Positions 1 to 6,886 of a stretch of 14,955 bases of DNA are shown here, in pieces; positions within the stretch are counted from its first letter, which is position 1; each line of letters opens with the position of its first letter. The notes under the pieces are model-generated. The model worked only from the letters and a program-made list of their open reading frames with translations. It had not been told where the DNA came from and did not search any database. The translations under genes and the position numbers were made by a program. Source of the stretch: Rhodobiaceae bacterium UBA6963 (GTDB lineage: Bacteria > Pseudomonadota > Alphaproteobacteria > RS24); NCBI GenBank assembly GCA_002450335.1, contig DJZB01000048.1, positions 1 through 14,955 on the forward strand. The letters run 5' to 3'.

Positions 1-1
1 G

Positions 2-103
2 ACCAATTATTCAAGAACGAAGAATGGTTTTTATAAATGTTGGGGGTTAAGCACCAGTTCAACCATTTATTATGCCTGTGCCGACCTACCTACATGTAAT
101 TGA
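2..103 (+). CDS. possible 3' end of an unknown protein (partial, off left edge)
   Basis: Frame 2 is open from the window edge to a TGA at 101-103, giving about 33 residues ending in ...YYACADLPTCN. The tail has three cysteines and many Ser, Thr and Tyr residues, which resembles the end of a small secreted or pilin-like protein. Its composition is similar to the secreted protein that starts 49 bases downstream. An open frame this short can occur by chance, and the other two forward frames also start open (frame 1 stops at 36, frame 3 at 48). I do not recognise the protein. The call rests only on openness and composition. Confidence 0.25.
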   Translation, partial: TNYSRTKNGFYKCWGLSTSSTIYYACADLPTCN

Positions 104-151
104 TATTTGTCATAATATATATTATGCGAATAGAATAATGGAGATAATATT

Positions 152-454
152 ATGAACATATTAAAACAAACAGCTTTTTCACTGGTCCTATTAATGGCTC
201 CCTCTTCATTAATGGCAGCTCAATCTGTATTGGAATGGGATTGCGGTACCGATGGATATCGCGTTGGGATGAATGAAAATGTCAGCTCTAACTCAACAAT
301 TGCAGTTAGCATTGATGGCGGAAGCTCTTTAAGTGGAAACATTAATAGCACTATTGCGACACTCATTGAAGTTAACGGCTCGTTTACATGTCCACCCACG
401 ACATCTTTATCCGTAACAATCGACTCCTCTTCTTATAGTGCTGATATTGATTAA
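152..454 (+). CDS. small secreted protein of unknown function
   Basis: A 100-residue protein that I do not recognise. Residues 1-23 look like a Sec signal peptide: Lys5, a hydrophobic stretch (FSLVLLMAPSSLM) and an AxA-like end (MAA before Q24). The mature part, about 77 residues, is rich in Ser, Thr, Asn and Ile and poor in charge. It has alternating polar and hydrophobic stretches suggestive of beta strands, and two cysteines (Cys31, Cys80) that could form one disulfide. The ATG has a GGAG ribosome-binding site at 140-143, 8 bases upstream. An AT-rich stretch with a TATTAT hexamer (120-125) could be a -10 box, but no good -35 lies at the usual spacing. The export signal plus the ribosome-binding site make a real gene likely. 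Location would be periplasm, cell surface or medium. No domain can be named. Confidence 0.7.
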   Translation: MNILKQTAFSLVLLMAPSSLMAAQSVLEWDCGTDGYRVGMNENVSSNSTIAVSIDGGSSLSGNINSTIATLIEVNGSFTCPPTTSLSVTIDSSSYSADID

Positions 455-460
455 ACGCTT

Positions 461-474
461 TAATCTCGAGATTA
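461..474. repeat. perfect 14-base palindrome
   Basis: TAATCTCGAGATTA is perfectly self-complementary and lies 6 bases after the stop codon of the small secreted protein. As DNA it could be a dimeric protein site. As RNA it would form a 5-bp hairpin with a TCGA loop. No T-run follows, so it is not a canonical intrinsic terminator. Confidence 0.4.
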
Positions 475-476
475 CG

Positions 477-492
477 ATATAAGGATTTATAT
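477..492. repeat. inverted repeat, 6-bp arms
   Basis: ATATAA-GGAT-TTATAT, a perfect inverted repeat with a 4-base loop, begins 2 bases after the palindrome at 461-474. The stem is all A/T and so weak as RNA. It is the second of three dyads in the 100-base gap before mazG. Confidence 0.35.
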
Positions 493-513
493 TCTGACGC
501 GGACTGTTTAGGG

Positions 514-530
514 TTATTCTATAAGAATAA
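514..530. promoter_or_regulatory. 17-base dyad upstream of mazG, possible operator
   Basis: TTATTCT-ATA-AGAATAA is a perfect inverted repeat with 7-bp arms and a 3-base centre, 24 bases upstream of the mazG ATG. Its centre contains TATAAG (520-525), which resembles a -10 box, though no convincing -35 lies at the right spacing. A symmetric site overlapping a promoter element would suit a repressor. No known regulator can be assigned. A chance AT-rich dyad remains possible. Confidence 0.4.
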
Positions 531-554
531 ATCTCTGCAATTTAGGACGGGTCA

Positions 555-1355
555 ATGAATAAATCATCCAAGATAGACGAGTTGTTGCTCATTATGCAAA
601 AACTGCGGACACCTGAAACTGGCTGTCCTTGGGATTTAAAGCAAAACTTTAAGTCTATTGCTGCCTATACAATCGAGGAAGCTTATGAAGTCGTTGACGC
701 AATTGAGCGTGACGATATGGATGATTTGAAAGATGAACTTGGAGACCTGCTTCTTCAGGTTGTCTTTCATGCGCGCATGGCCGAAGAAGATGGATTATTC
801 GATTTTGATGATGTTGCTCAAGCCGTATCGGAAAAAATGCAACGCCGCCATCCTCATGTTTTTAGTAATGAAGAATATAAAACTGTTGATGATGTCAAAA
901 ACAGTTGGGAAACCATTAAAGCAAAAGAAAAAGAAACTAAATCAGGTGCTTTGCCTCACTCTCTTCTTGAAGACATACCAAGCACCCTTCCCGGCATGAC
1001 AAGATCTGTTAAATTGCAAAAACGCGCGGCTCGTGTTGGATTTGACTGGCCGGAAATTTCAATGGTTTTTGATAAACTGGATGAAGAATTGAGCGAATTA
1101 AGAGAAGAAATAGAACAAAAAGGCTCATCAGATCGCTTGTTGGACGAAATGGGTGATGTCATGTTCGTTATTGCCAATTTGGCGCGACATCTAAAAATTG
1201 ATCCAGAACAAGCATCACGCGCCGGAAATCAAAAATTTACCAGTCGTTTCAATGATATGGAGAAACAAGCGAAAGCTTCAGGCAAAGATATGGGTAGCCT
1301 GACTCTGGTCGAATTGGAGACCATGTGGCAATCAGCTAAAACAAAAGGCTTGTAA
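555..1355 (+). CDS. mazG: nucleoside triphosphate pyrophosphohydrolase MazG
   Basis: Cytoplasmic house-cleaning enzyme that hydrolyses nucleoside triphosphates to the monophosphate and pyrophosphate; in E. coli it also affects ppGpp levels. The 266 residues carry the usual tandem MazG domains. The first has the early motif CPWD (24-27), acidic metal ligands in TIEEAYE (39-45) and DELGD (60-64), then RRHPHVF (97-103). The second repeats the acidic pattern with DEELSELREE (176-185) and DEMGD (197-201). Length is normal for full-length MazG. The ATG has AGGA at 543-546, about 8 bases upstream. The gene stands alone on the plus strand, with a dyad (514-530) in its promoter region, and ends 13 bases from the convergent hfq stop. 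mazG often lies near hfq and hflX in Alphaproteobacteria, but here it is inverted relative to hfq. Confidence 0.95.
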   Translation: MNKSSKIDELLLIMQKLRTPETGCPWDLKQNFKSIAAYTIEEAYEVVDAIERDDMDDLKDELGDLLLQVVFHARMAEEDGLFDFDDVAQAVSEKMQRRHPHVFSNEEYKTVDDVKNSWETIKAKEKETKSGALPHSLLEDIPSTLPGMTRSVKLQKRAARVGFDWPEISMVFDKLDEELSELREEIEQKGSSDRLLDEMGDVMFVIANLARHLKIDPEQASRAGNQKFTSRFNDMEKQAKASGKDMGSLTLVELETMWQSAKTKGL

Positions 1356-1368
1356 CCTCAATTTTAGC

Positions 1369-1620
1369 CTATTCTTCTCTCGGGACTTCATCACCCTGGT
1401 CAGCTTCAAAAATTTCTATCGGCTGAGTGGGCATTATTGTTGATATTGCATGTTTATAAACAAGTTGTGAATGACCGTCACGAGCTAACAACATACAAAA
1501 ATTGTCAAACCACGTAACAACGCCTTGTAGCTTGACACCATTGACCAAGAAGATGGTCAGCGGCATACGATTTTTACGAACATGATTTAAGAAAGAGTCT
1601 TGAAGATTTTTCTCAGACAT
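1369..1620 (-). CDS. hfq: RNA chaperone Hfq
   Basis: Sm-like protein that forms a hexameric ring and pairs small RNAs with mRNAs. The 83 residues contain the whole conserved core: NLQDSFLN (5-12, Gln7 in the proximal face), the Sm1 motif NGVKLQGVVTWFDNFCMLL (27-45), and the Sm2 motif YKHAIST (55-61). The C-terminal tail is short and acidic (EADQGDEVPREE), as is typical of alphaproteobacterial Hfq and unlike the long E. coli tail. The ATG at 1618-1620 has no purine-rich AGGAG nearby; the only candidate is GGGG 7 bases upstream, inside alternative hairpins. No in-frame extension is possible because a TAA lies upstream in frame. The gene is last in the dat-side gene series, 152 bases after dat, so it may have its own promoter. 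hflX, its usual downstream partner, is absent. Confidence 0.96.
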   Translation of the reverse strand: MSEKNLQDSFLNHVRKNRMPLTIFLVNGVKLQGVVTWFDNFCMLLARDGHSQLVYKHAISTIMPTQPIEIFEADQGDEVPREE

Positions 1621-1647
1621 GGGTAAACCCCATTTTTACGACTGGGG
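1621..1647 (-). promoter_or_regulatory. hfq leader with alternative hairpins and upstream ATG
   Basis: On the hfq strand, CCCCA (1643-1647) can pair with TGGGG (1628-1632) across a 10-base loop. The same G-run can instead pair with the CCC next to the start codon (GGG-TTTA-CCC, ending at 1621). The G-run is also the only Shine-Dalgarno-like element, with a 7-base spacer, so the two folds are mutually exclusive and either would hide it. An out-of-frame ATG (1631-1633) opens a 6-codon frame (MGFTHV) that stops at TGA overlapping hfq codons 2-3. The pairing is read directly; regulation is inference. Confidence 0.35.
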
Positions 1648-1772
1648 AGGCAGCCAAATTAAACGCCCGGATGATTCTCCTCTAACGCAACGATCCGGTG
1701 TCTCCAGACATCGAAGACTTTTCTACCTTACACTAATTTTAAAGAAGAAGTTAACTGATAAATGCAGCTATT
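1648..1772 (-). promoter_or_regulatory. dat-hfq intergenic region, possible hfq promoter and leader
   Basis: Non-coding stretch between the dat stop and the hfq leader. On the hfq strand it holds a weak promoter-like pair, TTAACT with TAAGGT 18 bases later (about 1723-1752). It also holds a strong Shine-Dalgarno-like AGAGGAG (+ strand 1677-1683) that is followed by no ATG or GTG at a usable distance. Small open frames across it look like chance. No tRNA- or riboswitch-like structure was recognised. Confidence 0.25.
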
Positions 1773-2612
1773 TCATATTTTATAGTTTTGTAGCAATTGG
1801 GTTGTGATTTGTCCCGGCTTCCCATTGCCAACTTTATGACCATCAATTTCAATAATCGGCATAACAATCAGGCTTGAAGCCGTTGAGAAAGCCTCATTAC
1901 TTGAATATGCTTCATCAATTGTGAAGGGTGTTTCATCAAGCTCAAGCTGCAATTCATCTATAAGTGAAAGAAGCATTTGTCGCGTGATGCCATCCAAAAT
2001 GTCATTTGCGAGCGGGCGGGTTCTTAGCTTTCCGGATTCATCAACAATCCAAGCTGTTGTAGACGCCCCTTCGGTAACAAACCCCTCCACGTCGATCATC
2101 CAAGCTTCCTGTGCACCGGCTTCAACGGCGGCTTGCTTGGCCATGACATTGGGCAAAAGGGAAATGGATTTAATATCGCACCGCTTCCATCTTTGGTCTT
2201 CAGTGCTGATGACTTTTATTCCGGTCTCGGCAACATGGCGTCGGTGAGTTTCATTAATAGGTCTGACTGTAACACTCAAAACAGGTTGCGATACTGCGGG
2301 GTATGCATGATTACGCGCCGCCCTTCCCCGTGTTATCTGCATGTAGACCAGACCATCTCTAATATTATTCGCGCGGATTGTTTCATTTAAAATGACCAGC
2401 AATGCCGAATAAGAAACGGGAGAGGCCAGATTGATTTTTTCAAGCGATAATTCCAGGCGTTTTAAATGCGCATCAACATCCAACATTTGCCCGTCAATAA
2501 GCGCAAATACTTCATATATTCCATCTGCAAATTGATAGCCCCGATCTTCTATATGCACCCCGGCCTGATCGAAGGGGAGATAAGCACCATCAACATAAGC
2601 AATACGGGTCAT
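1773..2612 (-). CDS. dat: D-amino-acid transaminase (D-alanine transaminase type)
   Basis: A fold-type IV PLP aminotransferase of 279 residues. Members interconvert D-alanine and 2-oxoglutarate with pyruvate and D-glutamate, supplying D-amino acids for peptidoglycan. Visible signatures are EDRGYQFADGIYEV (22-35) near the N-terminus, the PLP lysine Lys148 in CDIKSISLLPNVMAK, and the conserved glutamate Glu181 in FVTEGASTTAW. The GITRQ-like segment (about residues 208-212) binds cofactor phosphate in the family. Length matches Bacillus-type D-AAT. Branched-chain aminotransferases (IlvE) share the fold and cannot be excluded as substrate class, but the DRGYQFADGIYE block and the D-IKS site favour D-AAT. 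It lies 36 bases after trkH. dat between ntrX/trkA and hfq is a known alphaproteobacterial arrangement. The ribosome-binding site is weak (AAGAAG). Confidence 0.88.
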   Translation of the reverse strand: MTRIAYVDGAYLPFDQAGVHIEDRGYQFADGIYEVFALIDGQMLDVDAHLKRLELSLEKINLASPVSYSALLVILNETIRANNIRDGLVYMQITRGRAARNHAYPAVSQPVLSVTVRPINETHRRHVAETGIKVISTEDQRWKRCDIKSISLLPNVMAKQAAVEAGAQEAWMIDVEGFVTEGASTTAWIVDESGKLRTRPLANDILDGITRQMLLSLIDELQLELDETPFTIDEAYSSNEAFSTASSLIVMPIIEIDGHKVGNGKPGQITTQLLQNYKI

Positions 2613-2648
2613 AAAATTCTTCTTTAATTTCTACTTTTAATTGCGTGT

Positions 2649-4100
2649 CTAATTCCGGCGTATTAGTAGTTTCGGCAGTAAAATCACCAGAACAACAAGA
2701 AATTCCAGTCTTCCTAATATCATTATGAGTGACATTAAAATATGGCTAATTGGTGGCATACTCATCAATAAATCATATTGCCCTGACATATAAATAACAC
2801 CACCTGCATTATTCAGAAGCGCCAGTGCAAGCAACCATGCACTTTCAAAATTATTAGTCAGGAAAGACATAATCAAGAAACTAACGACAAAACCGACAAA
2901 ATACATCAGGAACAATCCCCAGACGGAAGCCATAGTTTCTTTGCTGACAAATTTTCCACCATAATGCATGGACTCAACTGAATTTGGATATGGCAAATTC
3001 ACCACCTCATAAGTCACACGCTTTACCAAAAGATAAAAGCGCAACACCTTCAATCCCCCTGCTGTTGAAAGCGTCATACCGCCAATTAATACCGGCAAGA
3101 AAAAAATGGCGGCAGGTAAATAGTTTGTGATGAGAGCTGGATCTGAAATAACAAATGCTGTTGTTGAAATCATATTGATTGCCATTGTTAAAGAAACAAG
3201 CAAACCATTATTTGGAAAAAATAAAGCCAACGCCAAACTCATACAGATAATTGTTAAAACAAAGTCTTGGATTTCTCTGTCCTCTTTAAAAGTCTCGAAA
3301 TTTAGAGATTGGGCAGCAATCAAAAGAGGATAGCTGAGACTTCCGGCAAACATTAATAAGCTTAAAACAGCCAAAGCCTGAGAGTTAAGTAGACTGTCTA
3401 ACGGTGTAAACGAAAGAGAAAAACCTGTTGTTGATACAGCATTGAAAGTCAGAGAAACAGTATCAGCCAACTCCGTTCCGGTTAAAGCCAGCAAAATTAT
3501 ACCGATTGCTGTAAGCCCAAGATATGGCTTTACAACATATCGAAATGAGCGTCGCAAGCGATGCGGGAGAGATTCACTCGCATTTTGTCTGATATTTAGG
3601 GGTTTAAGATTAATTCCAAATAAACCATTTGGCGCCATGAGCGCCACACCAAGAGAGAGAATAAGTACGCCACCTAACCATCCAAGTGTCGAACGCCATA
3701 TCAGCAGGGTTTCATTTACCATCTCAGGGTTTTTGAATATTGTTGCGCCGGTAGTAGTGAGGCCGGAAACAGCCTCAAAATAAGCCCCCCAAAAACCAAC
3801 ATTCTGTTCGACATCAATACCTAATGAAAAGAATGGGAGTGCCGCCAGCAAGGGAAGATACAAATAAAGAAAAACAGCAGTTAGAAACAGCTCACTTTTT
3901 TGAACAGGCTTAACCTCTTTACTTTTGCCAACCAAAACAAAAGCAACAGATAAAAAGCTTGAAATCATAAGACTGATTAAAAAACGGCCCACATAAATAT
4001 AGTCAGCTTGAAACAGTGCCCAACCTAGCGGAATAAACATCGTTGTGGAGAGCAGCACTCCGCCCCACCCCAAACAAAAAATAATTGTTCCCCAAGACAT
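2649..4100 (-). CDS. trkH: TrkH-type potassium uptake channel subunit
   Basis: Inner-membrane K+ translocating subunit, 483 residues, normal length for TrkH, with four membrane-pore-membrane repeats. Pore loop 1 is TTTGAT (115-120, Gly118), loop 2 STTGFS (223-228, Gly226), and loop 4 NNAGG (430-434). Loop 3 reads ISTTAFVISD (311-320), with Ala where the filter glycine is expected; the codon at 3156-3158 reads GCA on the coding strand. The GGMTLSTAGGLKVLRF segment (340-355) matches the gating-loop signature of the family, and LGRLEF near the C-terminus is also typical. It starts 5 bases after trkA and is surely cotranscribed with it. TrkA would form the cytoplasmic gating ring beneath TrkH. 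The altered third filter loop could change ion selectivity or conductance; that is inference. Confidence 0.93.
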   Translation of the reverse strand: MSWGTIIFCLGWGGVLLSTTMFIPLGWALFQADYIYVGRFLISLMISSFLSVAFVLVGKSKEVKPVQKSELFLTAVFLYLYLPLLAALPFFSLGIDVEQNVGFWGAYFEAVSGLTTTGATIFKNPEMVNETLLIWRSTLGWLGGVLILSLGVALMAPNGLFGINLKPLNIRQNASESLPHRLRRSFRYVVKPYLGLTAIGIILLALTGTELADTVSLTFNAVSTTGFSLSFTPLDSLLNSQALAVLSLLMFAGSLSYPLLIAAQSLNFETFKEDREIQDFVLTIICMSLALALFFPNNGLLVSLTMAINMISTTAFVISDPALITNYLPAAIFFLPVLIGGMTLSTAGGLKVLRFYLLVKRVTYEVVNLPYPNSVESMHYGGKFVSKETMASVWGLFLMYFVGFVVSFLIMSFLTNNFESAWLLALALLNNAGGVIYMSGQYDLLMSMPPISHILMSLIMILGRLEFLVVLVILLPKLLIRRN

Positions 4101-4105
4101 AATTC

Positions 4106-5482
4106 TTAGAAATATTCCAGCCCGACACTAAAGAAGTTTTCAGCGTCATTAACAGCGTCGGTCAAAACAAAGAGAACAATTCTGTCTCCGACTTTAAATT
4201 CAAAGTTGCCTCTTGGCATCAAGACCTCACCATTCCGGTAGATTGCTCCAATACGCATCGAGACCGGTAAATTTAATTGCCGTAATTTTTGGCCTACAAA
4301 TGAGGATGTTTCCAACACCTCGGCCTCGATGATTTCCGCTTCTCCGTCTTCTATTGTATGAACAGAAAGTACATGACCCTTGCGTATATGTTGAAGAACA
4401 GACGAAACAGTTATCGCGCGCGGGTTAATGGAAATGTCCAGTCCAATAGATTGCCCCAAAGGTAAAAAAGACGTGTTGTTAATAAGACAAAGGGCTCGCT
4501 CACATCCTTCATTACGCGCAAGCATAGTCGTTAGCAGGTTTACTTGATCATCATTAGTAAGTGCCAAAAGTATTTCGGCATCCCTCACACCGGCTTCAGC
4601 AAGAATATCAGGCTCAAGGCCACTACCAAGAAGCACTGTGCTTTCACTAAGAGACTCGGCAATATTACGCGCTCTAATTTCACTATTTTCAATAAGGCGT
4701 ACTGAATTACGAACACCGTTTTTTTCAAGTTGGCGAGCAACGTGATGTCCGATATTCCCGCCTCCGACAATAATAAGATTTCTTGCCTCTTGTTCTTCAT
4801 GACCAAAAATGGTCATCGTCCGGTCACAATCTTCTGACGCAGTTATCAAAAATGCGCTGTCCCCGGCTCTCATCAAATCATCACTCTTAGGCACAAATAA
4901 ATTTCCGTCGCGTTTGACTGCTATCACAGTCGCCTGCAAATCCGGAAAAAGATCGGTTAATTGTTTTAAAGGGGTTTCAAGAACCGGACAGTTCTCATCA
5001 AGATTAATGGCAAGGAACTGAATATTTTTTTCACCAAAACTCGCAGTATCATATGCACCGGGAATTTCCAGACGCCGCATAACCTGATCTGCAACCGCGC
5101 GTTCTGGAGAAATAATAACATCAACAGGAAGTTCATCCCGGCTGAATAAGTCTTTCCATTCTTTTTCCAAGTATTTCTGGTCTCGAATACGCGCAATACG
5201 TTTAGGAACCGAAAAAAGTGATAAGGCGACCTGACAGGCAACCATATTCACTTCATCAGAGGCAGTTACGGCGATGAGAATATCAGCACCCTCTGCCCCA
5301 GCATCTTCAAGCACTTGGGGGTGAGAACCGTGACCAACAAGAGCACGAACATCCAATGTATTGTTAATTCTCTGGATGAGCTCCGAGGATCTGTCAACAA
5401 CCGTGACATCGTTTCCTTCTGCAGCCAGATGCCGGGCAATACCAAAACCCACCTGCCCGGCACCACATATAATTACGCGCAT
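4106..5482 (-). CDS. trkA: Trk potassium uptake regulatory subunit TrkA
   Basis: Cytoplasmic nucleotide-binding subunit that gates TrkH, 458 residues, normal length. It has two tandem RCK units, each with an N-terminal Rossmann domain and a TrkA_C domain. The first Rossmann motif is GAGQVG (7-12), with acidic Asp30 at the end of beta-2 suggesting NAD(H) recognition. The second is GGGNIG (240-245). The closing segment (about 365-455, SVHTIEDGEAEIIEAEVLE to GDRIVLFVL) is a typical TrkA_C. A good Shine-Dalgarno, GAGGAA, lies in the 21-base gap after ntrX, so the gene is probably in the ntrYX transcript. The stop is 5 bases from the trkH start. TrkA directly behind ntrX is a recurrent alphaproteobacterial arrangement; having trkH alongside makes a complete transporter. 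Confidence 0.96.
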   Translation of the reverse strand: MRVIICGAGQVGFGIARHLAAEGNDVTVVDRSSELIQRINNTLDVRALVGHGSHPQVLEDAGAEGADILIAVTASDEVNMVACQVALSLFSVPKRIARIRDQKYLEKEWKDLFSRDELPVDVIISPERAVADQVMRRLEIPGAYDTASFGEKNIQFLAINLDENCPVLETPLKQLTDLFPDLQATVIAVKRDGNLFVPKSDDLMRAGDSAFLITASEDCDRTMTIFGHEEQEARNLIIVGGGNIGHHVARQLEKNGVRNSVRLIENSEIRARNIAESLSESTVLLGSGLEPDILAEAGVRDAEILLALTNDDQVNLLTTMLARNEGCERALCLINNTSFLPLGQSIGLDISINPRAITVSSVLQHIRKGHVLSVHTIEDGEAEIIEAEVLETSSFVGQKLRQLNLPVSMRIGAIYRNGEVLMPRGNFEFKVGDRIVLFVLTDAVNDAENFFSVGLEYF

Positions 5483-5503
5483 TCTCGTTCCTCTGATTGA
5501 CCT

Positions 5504-6886
5504 TTAGGCCGGTTTAAGGCGTTTGGCAGGATTTACCCCAAGTGTTTTAAGCTTCCGATGAAGCGCCGAACGCTCCATCCCGACAAATTCGGCGGTTTTA
5601 GAAATATTCCCACCAAATCTATCTATTTGAGCCAAGAGATATTGTTTTTCAAATATCTCCCGTGCTTCACGCAATTGGAGAGTCATAATATGCGTGCTGT
5701 CACTTTCTTCAATGTTGAGCTTAGTGGCCGATAAGATATCAGCCGGCAACATATCTGCTGTGATTGTATCGTGTTCACTATCAGCTGCAGAAATGAGCAT
5801 ATTCTCAACACAGTTTCTAAGTTGACGAACATTGCCGGGCCACGCGTGAGATTGCATGACAGCAAGCGCGTCAGGTGCAATTTTGCGTGGAGCAAAACCC
5901 GAACTATTGACAAGATAATCAACAAAATTGTCGACCAGCATACCAATATCTTCACGGCGTTGCGCCAGAGACGGCACTTCAATTGGCACCACATTTAATC
6001 GGTGATAAAGGTCCTCTCTGAACAAGCCCTTAACAATGTGATTGGTCAAATCTCTAGAACTTGACGACATCACCCTGATATCAACAGAGACATTTGGACC
6101 GCCTCCAATACGGACAAATTTCTGTTCTGTCAGGACGCGCAAGATTTTACCTTGCGTATCAAGCGGCATCTCACCAACCTCATCAATATAGAGTGAGCCG
6201 CCATGAGCTTGCTCGAGCAGACCCGGCATTACATCACCATCTTCAATACGTCCAAAAAGGACGTATTCCATGTTTTCCGGTTCAAGAATGGCCGCATTAA
6301 TAGCCACAAATGGAGCAGAAGCACGTTCAGAAATTTTATGTAACGCGCGCGCAACCAGCTCCTTACCCGAACCGGATGGCCCGGTAATCAAAACCCGGCT
6401 ATTTGTCGGGCCTATCTTATTAATGGAGCTTCTAAGCTTTTGAACGACAATGGAGTCACCAATCAATTCATATTGCCCTGTCTTGCGTCGCAATTCAGAG
6501 TTTTCTCTTTTGAGCTTAGAGTTTTCTATTGCCCTTTGAATGACCAACAAAAGCCGGTCAGACTTGAACGGCTTTTCAATATAATCATAGGCACCAATCT
6601 TGATAGCACTGACGGCCGTTTCAAGATTCCCGTGACCGCTAATTATAACCACCGGTAAGTTTGGTAGACGCTCTTTAAGCAATTTAAGAACTTCAAGACC
6701 GTCAAGCCTGCTCCCCTGTAACCAGATATCCAGTAAAACGAGAGACGGACAACGTTTGGCAATTTCATTTAAAGCCGTATCACTGTCCGACGCCGTACGG
6801 GTCGCATATCCCGAATCCGTTAAAATCCCGGATACGAGTTCACAAATATCACGTTCATCATCAACAATTAAAACATCCCCTGTCAT
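5504..6886 (-). CDS. ntrX: nitrogen/redox response regulator NtrX
   Basis: Response regulator partner of NtrY, 460 residues in three parts. The receiver domain (about 4-120) has the acidic pair Asp9/Asp10, phospho-acceptor Asp53 (LLDIW) and Lys105 in EKPF. The AAA+ domain (about 140-370) has Walker A GPSGSGKE (169-176), Walker B SLYIDE (231-236) and FREDLYHRLNV (289-299). The C-terminal Fis-type helix-turn-helix (about 425-450) contains ISKTAEFVGMERSALHRKL. The loop between Walker A and B (about 209-229) contains no GAFTGA, the element that bound-to-sigma54 activators use, so NtrX probably does not activate sigma54 promoters in the NtrC manner; this loss is known for alphaproteobacterial NtrX. 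The ATG overlaps the ntrY stop by 4 bases (ATGA), after GAGGAAG, which indicates translational coupling. No ntrC lies nearby. Confidence 0.95.
   Translation of the reverse strand: MTGDVLIVDDERDICELVSGILTDSGYATRTASDSDTALNEIAKRCPSLVLLDIWLQGSRLDGLEVLKLLKERLPNLPVVIISGHGNLETAVSAIKIGAYDYIEKPFKSDRLLLVIQRAIENSKLKRENSELRRKTGQYELIGDSIVVQKLRSSINKIGPTNSRVLITGPSGSGKELVARALHKISERASAPFVAINAAILEPENMEYVLFGRIEDGDVMPGLLEQAHGGSLYIDEVGEMPLDTQGKILRVLTEQKFVRIGGGPNVSVDIRVMSSSSRDLTNHIVKGLFREDLYHRLNVVPIEVPSLAQRREDIGMLVDNFVDYLVNSSGFAPRKIAPDALAVMQSHAWPGNVRQLRNCVENMLISAADSEHDTITADMLPADILSATKLNIEESDSTHIMTLQLREAREIFEKQYLLAQIDRFGGNISKTAEFVGMERSALHRKLKTLGVNPAKRLKPA

Noticed and set aside
23..67. Inverted repeat AATGGTT/AACCATT with a 31-base spacer
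   Set aside because: Seven base pairs with a long AT-rich loop and no T-run is weak; it overlaps a possible coding tail and is compatible with chance.
1346..1371. AGGCT/AGCCT hairpin as a shared mazG-hfq terminator
   Set aside because: The stem is only five pairs with a loop of about 17 bases and no T-run on either strand.
1619..1807. 62-codon plus-strand frame over the hfq-dat gap
   Set aside because: It starts inside the hfq start region, lacks a ribosome-binding site, runs into dat antisense, and the product has no recognisable character.
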